Positions 37,046-45,244 of a stretch of 53,644 bases of DNA are shown here, piece after piece (position 1 is the stretch's first letter; each line of letters begins with the position of its first letter). Location of the stretch: assembly GCA_002011735.1 (NCBI GenBank), contig MTOQ01000082.1, positions 1 through 53,644 on the forward strand. The letters run 5' to 3'. Source of the DNA: Nitrospirae bacterium JdFR-81. GTDB lineage: Bacteria > Nitrospirota > Thermodesulfovibrionia > UBA6902. The translations under genes and the position numbers were made by a program. The notes below the pieces were generated by a model, which was given only the letters and a program-made list of their open reading frames with translations, made no database searches and was not told the DNA's origin.

Positions 37046-38347
37046 ATGAGCAAGAGGTTTCACATACGCACCTTTGGGTGTCAGATGAATGTGCATGATT
37101 CTGAGAAGATAGCAGGCATCCTCTCGGAATCGGGCTACATGGAGACCGACAACATCAGGGACGCTGATGTGATAGTGATCAATACATGCAATATAAGGCA
37201 GAAGGCCGAGCAGAAGTTCTACAGTGACCTTGGCAGGTTGAAGAGGATGAAACAGCACAGGCCTGACCTGAGGATAGCCGTGGCAGGCTGTATTGCACAG
37301 CAAAAGGGTGAGGAGCTATTTAAGAGATTCCCGTATGTTGATTATATCTTCGGGCCTGACAATATCGACAAGCTCAGGGAATGGATAGATACCAGGGCAC
37401 AGGCAATAGCCCTTGAAGAGAACCCTGAATATCATCTGAATGAGCTGCCTGTAAAGAGGGTAGGGCAGGTAAAGGCATGGGTCTCTATCATGTATGGGTG
37501 CGATAACTTCTGTGCCTATTGCGTTGTGCCATATACAAGGGGCAGGGAGAGGAGCAGGCCAGGCAGGGATATATACAGGGAGGTCAAAGGCCTTGCAGAG
37601 AAGGGCTACAGGGAGGTCACCCTCCTCGGGCAGAATGTGAATTCATATGGAAAAAATCTCAATGAAAACCTGGACTTTCCTGATTTACTTAAAGTATTAC
37701 ATGAAATAGAGGGGATAGAGAGGATAAGGTTTGTTACATCCCATCCAAAGGACCTGTCTGATAAGCTCATTGAATATATGAGGGATCTGCCAAAGGTGTG
37801 TGAGCACATACACCTGCCGATTCAGGCAGGCTCTGACAGGGTGCTCAGGCTCATGAACAGGGGTTATACCTACGGCCATTATAAAGAGAAGGTGGATAAG
37901 CTCAGAAAGGCGATCCCTGGTATCGCCATAACGACCGATGTGATCGTAGGATTTCCAGGAGAGACAGAGGAGGACTTCAGGTGCACTGTGAAGGCCCTCA
38001 AAGAGATAGGGTTTGACGGCATATTTGCCTTTAAATATTCAGAGAGGCCAGGGACAAAGGCGGTGGAACTGCCTGATCATGTGGATGAGGAGACAAAGTC
38101 ACAGAGGCTCACCGAGATACTCGCACTACAGGAGGAGATCACATACAGGAAGAATAAGGGGCTTGAGGGAGAGGTCGTGGAGGTGCTCGTCGAGGGCAGG
38201 AGCGAGACCGACCCTGAGAAGATGACTGGAAGGACGAGGACAAACAAGATCGTCAATTTCTATGGAGATGAGGAGGATACCGGAAGGTTGGTTGACATAA
38301 AGATCATCGAGGCAAAGCAACACTCCCTGTATGGAGAGAAGGTGTAA
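37046..38347 (+). CDS. miaB: tRNA methylthiotransferase MiaB
   Basis: 433-residue radical SAM methylthiotransferase that converts i6A37 to ms2i6A37 in tRNA. The N-terminal UPF0004 domain has the three auxiliary-cluster Cys in TFGCQMN, INTCNIR and VAGCIAQ. The radical SAM motif is CDNFCAYC (about residue 152), and a TRAM domain (about 370-433) ends the protein. Length is normal. GAGGTGGG precedes the ATG at a good distance. It is followed directly by a paralogue, mtaB. Confidence 0.97.
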   Translation: MSKRFHIRTFGCQMNVHDSEKIAGILSESGYMETDNIRDADVIVINTCNIRQKAEQKFYSDLGRLKRMKQHRPDLRIAVAGCIAQQKGEELFKRFPYVDYIFGPDNIDKLREWIDTRAQAIALEENPEYHLNELPVKRVGQVKAWVSIMYGCDNFCAYCVVPYTRGRERSRPGRDIYREVKGLAEKGYREVTLLGQNVNSYGKNLNENLDFPDLLKVLHEIEGIERIRFVTSHPKDLSDKLIEYMRDLPKVCEHIHLPIQAGSDRVLRLMNRGYTYGHYKEKVDKLRKAIPGIAITTDVIVGFPGETEEDFRCTVKALKEIGFDGIFAFKYSERPGTKAVELPDHVDEETKSQRLTEILALQEEITYRKNKGLEGEVVEVLVEGRSETDPEKMTGRTRTNKIVNFYGDEEDTGRLVDIKIIEAKQHSLYGEKV

Positions 38348-39640
38348 TTGAGGATGCGGGTTGCAGTAGTGACACTGGGGTGTAAGGTGAATCAATCAGA
38401 GAGTGCCATTATTGAGGGTGAGCTCAGGAGTCGTGGATACGAGGTGGTGGGTATCGAGGACAGCCCGACGCTCTGTATCGTGAATACATGCACGGTGACA
38501 TCAAGGAGTGATCAACAGTCAAGGCAGATTATAAGGAAGGCAGTGAGGCATGGTGCAAGGGTCATAGCCACTGGCTGTTATGCACAGCTCAGGCCCAAGG
38601 AGCTCTCGGAGATCGGTGGTGTTATATATGTCACGGGCAATTCAGGGAAGGGATGCCTTGTTGATAGGCTTGAGGAGGTGCTGGCCTCTGATAGGGTTGT
38701 GTCCTCTATCAGCCAGCCTGATGCGCCAGTAACCACAGGCACATACCATTCAAACAGGGCAAGGGCCTTCCTGAAGATACAGGATGGATGTGACCGCTCA
38801 TGCTCTTACTGCACGGTCCCGTTTGCAAGGGGGAGGAGCAGGAGCCTTGGGGTGGATGATGTGTTAAAGGCCGTGGATGGCCTGTATGCCAGTGGATACA
38901 GGGAGGTTGTGCTTACAGGTATCCATACAGGCCTGTATGGTCGTGATCTTAATCCCTGTTCATCCTTATCCATGCTCGTCAGGAGGATCAAGGATGCCTG
39001 TCCTGACGTCCGTATCAGGCTCAGTTCGATCGAGCCGGATGAGTGTGATGATGAGATCCTCTCCCTGTTGGAGGAGGGCCTCATCTGTCCCCATCTGCAC
39101 ATACCGCTCCAGAGTGGTTCTGACAGGATACTGGACATGATGAATCGGGGATACACCACTGCCTCTTACAGGGGGTTGATTGAGAGGGTGGTCTCGATAA
39201 ACCCTGATGTGTCAATAGGCACGGATGTTATAGTCGGTTTTCCTGGTGAGGGAGAGAGGGAATTTCAACAGACCCTTGATCTCATACAGGAGCTGCCCTT
39301 CAGTTATGTGCATGTATTCCAATACTCAAAGAGGCCTGGCACACGTGCGGCATCCATGACAGGACATATTGACCCATCCACCAGGAGGAAGAGGGTAGGG
39401 CTGATAAGGGCCATTGCATCAGAAAAGAAAAGACAATATATCTCAAGGTTTTGTGGCAGGATCCTTGAGGTTATTATTGAGGAGAACAACAGAACCAATG
39501 GATTTTTAAGGGCAATATCTGATAATTACATAAGGGTGCTGGTCGAAGATGGTGGGCTCAGGCCACGGTCAAGGACCCTTGTCAGGGCGGTATCCCTCCT
39601 TGACAATGAGCTCCTCTGTAAACCCCTCAAAAATACTTAA
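38348..39640 (+). CDS. mtaB: tRNA methylthiotransferase MtaB
   Basis: 430-residue paralogue of MiaB that adds a methylthio group to t6A37, giving ms2t6A. The MtaB-type N-terminus VAVVTLGCKVNQSES distinguishes it from MiaB and RimO. Other cluster Cys are in IVNTCTVT and ATGCYAQ, the radical SAM motif is CDRSCSYC, and a short TRAM-like tail is present. The start is TTG 38348, directly after the miaB stop (TAATTG), with AGAAGG about 5 bases upstream; ATG 38354 is an alternative. A tandem pair means both A37 modification routes are transcribed together. Confidence 0.94.
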   Translation: MRMRVAVVTLGCKVNQSESAIIEGELRSRGYEVVGIEDSPTLCIVNTCTVTSRSDQQSRQIIRKAVRHGARVIATGCYAQLRPKELSEIGGVIYVTGNSGKGCLVDRLEEVLASDRVVSSISQPDAPVTTGTYHSNRARAFLKIQDGCDRSCSYCTVPFARGRSRSLGVDDVLKAVDGLYASGYREVVLTGIHTGLYGRDLNPCSSLSMLVRRIKDACPDVRIRLSSIEPDECDDEILSLLEEGLICPHLHIPLQSGSDRILDMMNRGYTTASYRGLIERVVSINPDVSIGTDVIVGFPGEGEREFQQTLDLIQELPFSYVHVFQYSKRPGTRAASMTGHIDPSTRRKRVGLIRAIASEKKRQYISRFCGRILEVIIEENNRTNGFLRAISDNYIRVLVEDGGLRPRSRTLVRAVSLLDNELLCKPLKNT

Positions 39641-39800
39641 AAGCAGTCTAAGTAATTGATTTTTATAGTTTTTTAATCTGCACAAAAATTAGTCAATCTA
39701 AAAAATTTTAGTATGGAAGCCTCATTCTGGAGAGGGGGTAAGGGGCTTAACCACACCTTTTAAACATCAGGACACAGCACCAAATGTCCGATAAGATATA
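39641..39800. other. AT-rich convergent intergenic region
   Basis: 160 bases between the stops of mtaB (plus) and cca (minus). It is much more AT-rich than its surroundings. ATTGA...TTTTT and AAAAA...TCAAT can form an imperfect hairpin around 39655-39696, followed by a CTAAAA-AA-TTTTAG palindrome (39698-39711). It may act as a bidirectional termination zone, but there is no canonical GC stem with T-run. Confidence 0.3.
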
Positions 39801-41042
39801 TTATGTAAAATTAGAGAGGATCAGGTCTTTTGCCATTGTCTTTGTCCTGATCTGGCCCATAAACTGGGCCCTGTGTAAAAGGGCCTGTGCCCTGCCGATC
39901 ATAACACCCCTAACACCCCCTAATATCTCTCTGATCTCCTCACCGTTAAGCAATGGTCTCTTTTTGAATCTGATAAAGTCGTCTGCCCTTTCCAGGAGTT
40001 CTTCAAGCCTCTCTTCACGCCGTATTGATAAGACCATGGATGCCTCATAGACATGACCACCTGAGGCAGAGAATATGTCATAGAGCCTCTCCTCTGTAAT
40101 CCTTCCCCTGGATAGCTCGAGGGCCTTTGAGAGGTCTCTTATGGCCTTTTTTATCCTCCTGGCCACCCTAAGGAGGCCCGTCCTCTTATTGAGGCCATGA
40201 CCCTTCAATATCAGGCACAGTTTGATAAGGCCTGCACGCTCAAGCCCCTGGCTTATCTCTTCATCAAGGAGGCCGACAAGCCTCCTCCTTCTTAAAAGAC
40301 GCCCGAGCCTGTCGTGATTTCTATCCATGAATGATTCAAATCTCCTCAAGACCCTGAGATTCTCCTTCAGAGAATCCCCGTCTATCCTTATAATGACCTG
40401 AAGGACACCGTCTTTAAAGGCCCTGACGAGGTAACGATGGCAATCTTCCTGGTTCAGTATCCTGAAGAATTCGTATGTGATCCTCTCAGGTGATACCTGT
40501 TTAAGACCTGATGCGTTCTCCTCAAGGAGCCTTGATGTCTCCCTGTCTATCCTGAAGGATAGCTCTGCTGCGTGCCTGTATGCCCTGAGGACCCTCAGGG
40601 GGTCATCCTCAAGGTTTGCAGAGGAAAGCACCCTTATAATCCCTCTCTCCAGATCCCTTATACCACCTGAAGGATCGATGATACCGCCCTCTGGAGTCCA
40701 TGCCATTGCATTAATTGTGAAGTCCCTCTGCATAAGGTCATTATGTATGTCTCCCTTAAGCGGGGTGAAATCTATGATCCTCCTGTCAGGCAGGACGACC
40801 CTGCATACATGCCCCTTGAATATTATAAGCGTGCCCATGAAGACCCGTGAGGCCTCCCTTGCGATCTCAAGTGGATCACCATCCACCACATAGTCCATGT
40901 CCATTGACCGGCGCCCGAGGAGGATATCACGCAGATGGCCACCGACAAGAAAGACCCTCGCTTTTGCATTATTGAATATCCATTTGTTAATGGTGTCTGA
41001 GAGTATCCTCCTTGAGAGGTCGGGACGGTTGATCAAGGCCAT
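39801..41042 (-). CDS. cca: CCA-adding enzyme / poly(A) polymerase family protein
   Basis: 413-residue class II tRNA nucleotidyltransferase-type protein. The catalytic head has VFLVGGHLRDILLGR and the metal-binding pair in SMDMDYVVDGDP (about 28-56), followed by VRVVLPDRR-like and RDFTINAMAW segments. RNA-binding helices include LRVLRAYRHAAEL. Both tRNA genes in the window encode CCA, so a role in CCA repair or in poly(A) addition is possible; sequence does not decide. It is the last gene of the translation operon, overlapping the pheT stop (TGATG). Confidence 0.9.
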   Translation of the reverse strand: MALINRPDLSRRILSDTINKWIFNNAKARVFLVGGHLRDILLGRRSMDMDYVVDGDPLEIAREASRVFMGTLIIFKGHVCRVVLPDRRIIDFTPLKGDIHNDLMQRDFTINAMAWTPEGGIIDPSGGIRDLERGIIRVLSSANLEDDPLRVLRAYRHAAELSFRIDRETSRLLEENASGLKQVSPERITYEFFRILNQEDCHRYLVRAFKDGVLQVIIRIDGDSLKENLRVLRRFESFMDRNHDRLGRLLRRRRLVGLLDEEISQGLERAGLIKLCLILKGHGLNKRTGLLRVARRIKKAIRDLSKALELSRGRITEERLYDIFSASGGHVYEASMVLSIRREERLEELLERADDFIRFKKRPLLNGEEIREILGGVRGVMIGRAQALLHRAQFMGQIRTKTMAKDLILSNFT

Positions 41043-43096
41043 CAGCCTCTCAATTCTGCATTAATGGTGTGCCTGAGTGTGTCTATGATCTTTGAATGGA
41101 GTTCATCCACCTCATCATCGGTCAGTGTCCTGTCAGATGACCTGTAACGGATGGTAAAGGCTATGCTCTTTTTCTCAGGAGGGATCTGCTTGCCGGTGTA
41201 TATGTCAAACAGCCTCACAGACTCTATTATCTCTGAATTCAGGGAGGAGATGACCCCCTCTATCTCTGCCACAGGCACATCCTTGTTAACGAGTATGGAT
41301 ATATCCCTCTCGACATAAGGGAACCTTGGTAACTGCCTGTAGGTTATCCTTGATGGTATCGCCCTGATGAGTGCCTCGAGGTCGTTTATCTCAAAGATGC
41401 TTATGTCACCCCTCAATTCATATAGAGAGACGACAGAGGGGTGGAGCTCTCCAACCGAGCCCACGACCTCCCCGTTTATCACTATCGCGCATGACCTCAC
41501 AGGATTAAGATATGGCTGGGGGGGCTTATCGCTTCTTTGGAATGAATATCCCTTGATCTTCAAGAAGTCGAACAGGCCCTCGATTGCCCCTTTTATGTCG
41601 TAAAAACCATTGTGTGCCTTCTCCCATATCGAGGGCCTCAATGGTCTGCAGTGGATCGCTGCCATCTGCATAACCTCATCAGGTAATGCCTCGGCCCTAT
41701 CAAAGAAGACCCTTGAAAGCTCAAAGAGGCTGAAGGCCCTCTCACCCCTGTTCTGGTTAAGCACTGCGTTATTAAGGAGTGAAGGCACCAGCGTCGTCCT
41801 GAGGCAGGACTCCTCTCTTCTCAGTGGGTTCTTTATATGGACCAGTCGCCTCCTCCTGTCATTATCAGGTATATTGAGTTCATCAAGCGCCGATGGATTC
41901 AGGAAGCTTGTATTTATAACCTCTGAAAACCCTGCCTTCACCATGGCATCCTTTATGAGCCTTATGGTCCTGAAATTATCATTTCCCTCTATCCTTTTCA
42001 ACCTTATCGCAGGCATGGTTGACGGTATCTTCTCATACCCATAGAGCCTTGCCACCTCCTCGATCACATCAACATCCTGCTGTATATCCCTCCTGAAGCT
42101 CGGAGGTGTTATAACAAACCCCTCCCCTTCCTTCTTGTATTGGAGGTTCAGCCTCTTCAATATCTCGACTATGGAGGACTCATCAATCTCAATACCAAGC
42201 AGCCCCCTTATCCTCTGGAGACTCACAGATACCTCTGGTGGTGTATAGGGGATGGGATAATTGTCTGTCAGGGCCGTAACCCTGCCACCTGCAAGCTCCT
42301 TTATGAGGGCCGTTGCCCTGTCAAGGGCCCTCACTATCATCTCTATATCAGTGCCCCTCTCAAACCTGTAGGATGCCTCGGTTGTCAGGCCAAGGGCCTT
42401 TGATGTCCTCCTCACAGAGACAGGATCAAAATATGCACTCTCAAGCAACACGTCCGTGGTGGAGGGTGTGACCTCGCTGTCAAGGCCACCCATAACCCCT
42501 GCTATTGCAACAGGCCTGACAGCATCCCATATCATCAGCATATCCCTGTTCAGCCTCCTCTCCTCACCATCAAGGGTCTTGAACCTCCCCACATCACCTG
42601 CCCTCTTCACCACGATCCTCCTGCCCTCAAGCCTGTTGAGGTCAAATGCATGCAGTGGATGACCCATCTCAAGCATGACATAGTTTGTTACATCCACCAC
42701 ATTATTGACCGCCCTCATGCCATGGGCCTCAAGCCTCCTGACCAGCCACTCAGGAGACTGCCCTACCCTCACACCATATATTATCCTCGATGCATATCTG
42801 TGGCATATCTCTGTGTCTATGATCTCTATATCTGGTGAGGTTGTCTCATCCTCCTTAACGGATATCAGAGGCTGTCTGATAGGGACGCCAAGGTTTGCTG
42901 ATATCTCGCGTGCTATCCCGAGGACAGAGAGGCAGTCAGCCCTGTTGGGTGTTATCGAGACATCCAGTATTGTATCCCCATCAACCGTCTCTGACGCCTC
43001 CACCTCAAGGCCTGCCATCGTCAGCAGGTGTGAGAGCTCCTGCGGTGAGAGTTTGAAGTCAACAAACTCCTGCAGCCATTCTATCGATACCTTCAT
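41042..43096 (-). CDS. pheT: Phenylalanyl-tRNA synthetase beta subunit lacking the EMAP domain
   Basis: 684 residues, about 100 shorter than the usual bacterial PheT. The N-terminus MKVSIEWLQEF leads to GLEVEASETVDGDTILDVSITPNRADCLSV-type sequence. The region normally between these segments, the EMAP/OB-type tRNA-binding domain of about 100 residues, is missing cleanly. The B3/B4 editing module, B5 DNA-binding-like domain, the catalytic-like core and the C-terminal FDX-ACB domain (RLPRFPYVERDISI to the end) remain. The frame is continuous, so this is a natural deletion rather than a frameshift. It forms the alpha2-beta2 enzyme with PheS encoded upstream. Confidence 0.95.
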   Translation of the reverse strand: MKVSIEWLQEFVDFKLSPQELSHLLTMAGLEVEASETVDGDTILDVSITPNRADCLSVLGIAREISANLGVPIRQPLISVKEDETTSPDIEIIDTEICHRYASRIIYGVRVGQSPEWLVRRLEAHGMRAVNNVVDVTNYVMLEMGHPLHAFDLNRLEGRRIVVKRAGDVGRFKTLDGEERRLNRDMLMIWDAVRPVAIAGVMGGLDSEVTPSTTDVLLESAYFDPVSVRRTSKALGLTTEASYRFERGTDIEMIVRALDRATALIKELAGGRVTALTDNYPIPYTPPEVSVSLQRIRGLLGIEIDESSIVEILKRLNLQYKKEGEGFVITPPSFRRDIQQDVDVIEEVARLYGYEKIPSTMPAIRLKRIEGNDNFRTIRLIKDAMVKAGFSEVINTSFLNPSALDELNIPDNDRRRRLVHIKNPLRREESCLRTTLVPSLLNNAVLNQNRGERAFSLFELSRVFFDRAEALPDEVMQMAAIHCRPLRPSIWEKAHNGFYDIKGAIEGLFDFLKIKGYSFQRSDKPPQPYLNPVRSCAIVINGEVVGSVGELHPSVVSLYELRGDISIFEINDLEALIRAIPSRITYRQLPRFPYVERDISILVNKDVPVAEIEGVISSLNSEIIESVRLFDIYTGKQIPPEKKSIAFTIRYRSSDRTLTDDEVDELHSKIIDTLRHTINAELRG

Positions 43097-43103
43097 CCCT
43101 GTA

Positions 43104-44120
43104 CTAAAACTGTTCTAAAAATCTCTTGTCGTTTTCAAGGAAGAGCCTGATGTCACTTATCCCGTATTTCAACATGGTGATCCGCTCAACACCCATGCCG
43201 AATGCAAAGCCTGTGTATCTGCCTGGCTCATACCCTGCCATCTCAAACACGCGGGGGTTGATCATGCCAGCACCAAGGACCTCAACCCACCCGCTGTTCT
43301 TACACACCCTGCAGCCCGAGCCATTACAGAGCACACACGAGATGTCAACCTCTGCGCTCGGCTCGGTGAAGGGGAAGTAGCTTGGTCTGAATCTGATAGC
43401 GGTCTGTGGCCCAAAGACCTCGTGGGCGAATACCTCGAGAACACCTCTGAGGTCACCCATCGTGATATGCTCATCCACCATAAAGCCCTCTATCTGGTGA
43501 AACATCGGTATGTGGCTTATGTCTGCATCACACCTGTAGACCTTCCCTGGTGCGACAACGCTCAGAGGCGGGGTATGCTTCTCCATCACCCTGACCTGCA
43601 CAGGCGATGTGTGGGTCCTCAGGACCACATCGTCGGATATGTAAAAGGTATCCTGCATGTCCCTGGCCGGATGGTCCTTTGGGATATTCAATGCCTCAAA
43701 ATTATAATAGTCAAGCTCAACCTCAGGGCCTTCCATCACGCTGAAGCCAAGGGAGACGAATATATCAATGATCTCGTTGAGCATCCTGGTGGCTGGATGG
43801 AGATGTCCAAAGGGGATGCAGAAACCAGGAAGGGTAACATCGAATGATTCGGCCTTGAGCCTCCTGTCAAGATCTGCCTCCTTTAGATATCCCTCCCTCT
43901 CTTTGAGGAGCTCCTCTATCCTGTTCTTTATCTGATTAAGCAGTCTTCCATACTCGGGCCTCTTTTCAGGCGGGAGCGACCTGAGGGATCTTATCCTTTC
44001 GGTGATGAGTCCTTTCTTTCCTAAGTACTTGGCCTTAACAGAGGTAAGGGCGTTGAGGGTCTCTGTGCTCTGTATCTCCTCTTCCGCAAGGGAGGCTATG
44101 GACCTTAGCTCCTCTATCAT
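43104..44120 (-). CDS. pheS: Phenylalanyl-tRNA synthetase alpha subunit
   Basis: 338-residue catalytic subunit. An N-terminal coiled coil (about 1-90) binds tRNA. Class II motifs follow: the motif 2 region near [26 protein letters not shown], and the C-terminal motif 3 in [31 protein letters not shown] segment with four Cys near residue 275 is a known feature of many PheS proteins. The start overlaps the rplT stop by 4 bases and pheT follows after 7 bases. Confidence 0.98.
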   Translation of the reverse strand: MIEELRSIASLAEEEIQSTETLNALTSVKAKYLGKKGLITERIRSLRSLPPEKRPEYGRLLNQIKNRIEELLKEREGYLKEADLDRRLKAESFDVTLPGFCIPFGHLHPATRMLNEIIDIFVSLGFSVMEGPEVELDYYNFEALNIPKDHPARDMQDTFYISDDVVLRTHTSPVQVRVMEKHTPPLSVVAPGKVYRCDADISHIPMFHQIEGFMVDEHITMGDLRGVLEVFAHEVFGPQTAIRFRPSYFPFTEPSAEVDISCVLCNGSGCRVCKNSGWVEVLGAGMINPRVFEMAGYEPGRYTGFAFGMGVERITMLKYGISDIRLFLENDKRFLEQF

Positions 44121-44470
44121 TCACCTTTCTTGACCATCTCGACCAGTTGATTGAAGGAGTTGGGGTCATGATAGGCCATGTATGCAAGGGCCTTCCTGTC
44201 TAACTTGATGTTTGCCTTCTTCAGTCTGTTCATGAATTGGCTGTAGGTCATCCCAACCGCCCTCACAGCAGCATTTATCCTCGTGATCCAGAGCGACCTG
44301 AATTCACGCTTCTTTGTCCTCCTGTCCCTGTAGGCATAGAGGAGTGCCCTGTCAACCGCCTCGGTGGCAATCCTGTAGAGACGGCTCCTTGCACCATAGT
44401 AACCCCTTGCCATCTTCAGGACCTTCTTCCTCCTCCGTCTTGTCTTGAACCCACCCTTAGCCCTTGGCAT
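44117..44470 (-). CDS. rplT: Ribosomal protein bL20
   Basis: 117-residue large-subunit protein. It is highly basic with the family N-terminus [29 protein letters not shown] in two stretches, then RINAAVR and the C-terminal NRKALAYMA-like segment. AGGAG lies 6 bases before the ATG. In E. coli L20 represses its own operon by binding leader RNA; no such structure was checked here. A separate promoter sits between rpmI and rplT. Confidence 0.99.
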   Translation of the reverse strand: MPRAKGGFKTRRRRKKVLKMARGYYGARSRLYRIATEAVDRALLYAYRDRRTKKREFRSLWITRINAAVRAVGMTYSQFMNRLKKANIKLDRKALAYMAYHDPNSFNQLVEMVKKGE

Positions 44471-44510
44471 ATGTGTCTCCTTTTTGTCTCCCTGATTTTA
44501 GAAAGATATA

Positions 44511-44539
44511 ATTATACAGGAAAGATCAAAATACATCAA
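44511..44539 (-). promoter_or_regulatory. Internal promoter before rplT-pheS-pheT
   Basis: On the minus strand TTGATG (44534-44539, overlapping the rpmI stop), a 17-base spacer and a perfect TATAAT (44511-44516). Transcription would start near 44504, about 34 bases before the rplT ATG. It would let rplT, pheST and cca be expressed apart from thrS-infC-rpmI. Confidence 0.65.
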
Positions 44540-44730
44540 TAAGGCAGTAACTTCCTGACTGCGTCAAGGTTCGACCTGTCCACAAGCCCTCCCCTCCTCA
44601 GGCGTCTCGTCCTCCTTGAGGGCTTGCCTGTCAGGAGGTGGCTTTTGTAGGCACTGCTCTTCTTTATCTTGCCAGTTGCTGTCTTCTTGAACCTCTTTGC
44701 AGCCCCCCTATGTGTCTTTAACTTCGGCAT
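44536..44730 (-). CDS. rpmI: Ribosomal protein bL35
   Basis: 64-residue basic large-subunit protein starting [17 protein letters not shown], typical of the family. ATG 44730 is the start, with GGAGGTAGAG upstream; a longer frame from 44760 would add ten non-family residues. The first codons overlap the end of infC by 23 bases, so the two genes are tightly coupled. Confidence 0.98.
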   Translation of the reverse strand: MPKLKTHRGAAKRFKKTATGKIKKSSAYKSHLLTGKPSRRTRRLRRGGLVDRSNLDAVRKLLPY

Positions 44731-45241
44731 CTCTACCTCCACGTTTATTACTCGGTGCAAGCACCATGGTCATCCTGTAGCCTTCCATCCGTGGCTTCTG
44801 CTCTACGGTGGCATGCCCTGAGAACTCCTCGGTGATCCTGTCGAATATCCTCCTTGCAGAATTGGCATGCACTATCTCCCTGCCCCTGAACATCATCGTT
44901 ATCTTTGCCTTGTCACCATCCTCAAGGAACCTCCTTATGTTCTTCATCTTGTTGAGCAGGTCGTGTTCATTTATCTGGGGTCTTATCTTTATCTCCTTTA
45001 CGGTGATCGTCTTGTGTTTGGACGAATGCCTCTTGCTCTGCTGATAACGATACTTACCATAATCCATTATCTTACATACAACAGGGTCTGCGTTGGGTGC
45101 CACCTCAACAAGATCAAGGCCCTGCTCCTCTGCCATCCTGATAGCCTCATCCCTGCCAAGGATGCCTAACTGCTTTCCATCAGGGCCGATGACCCTGACC
45201 TTTGGCGCCCTGATCTGTCTGTTAACCCTTAAATCCTTTAT
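44708..45241 (-). CDS. infC: Translation initiation factor IF-3 with an AUA start
   Basis: About 177-residue IF-3, which keeps subunits apart and rejects wrong start codons and initiator tRNAs. The N-terminal domain ([41 protein letters not shown]) and C-terminal domain ([30 protein letters not shown]) are complete only if translation starts well upstream of the first ATG at 45136. In frame, GGAGGT is followed after 5 bases by ATA (45239-45241), which I take as the start. Many bacteria start infC with AUU or a relative so that IF-3 limits its own synthesis. The ribosome site overlaps the last codons of thrS. Confidence 0.95.
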   Translation of the reverse strand: MKDLRVNRQIRAPKVRVIGPDGKQLGILGRDEAIRMAEEQGLDLVEVAPNADPVVCKIMDYGKYRYQQSKRHSSKHKTITVKEIKIRPQINEHDLLNKMKNIRRFLEDGDKAKITMMFRGREIVHANSARRIFDRITEEFSGHATVEQKPRMEGYRMTMVLAPSNKRGGRDAEVKDT

Positions 45242-45244
45242 AGG

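Noticed and set aside
39765-39789. GGACA...TGTCC hairpin near the cca stop as a terminator
   Set aside because: Only 5 pairs with a 10-base loop and no T-run on either strand.
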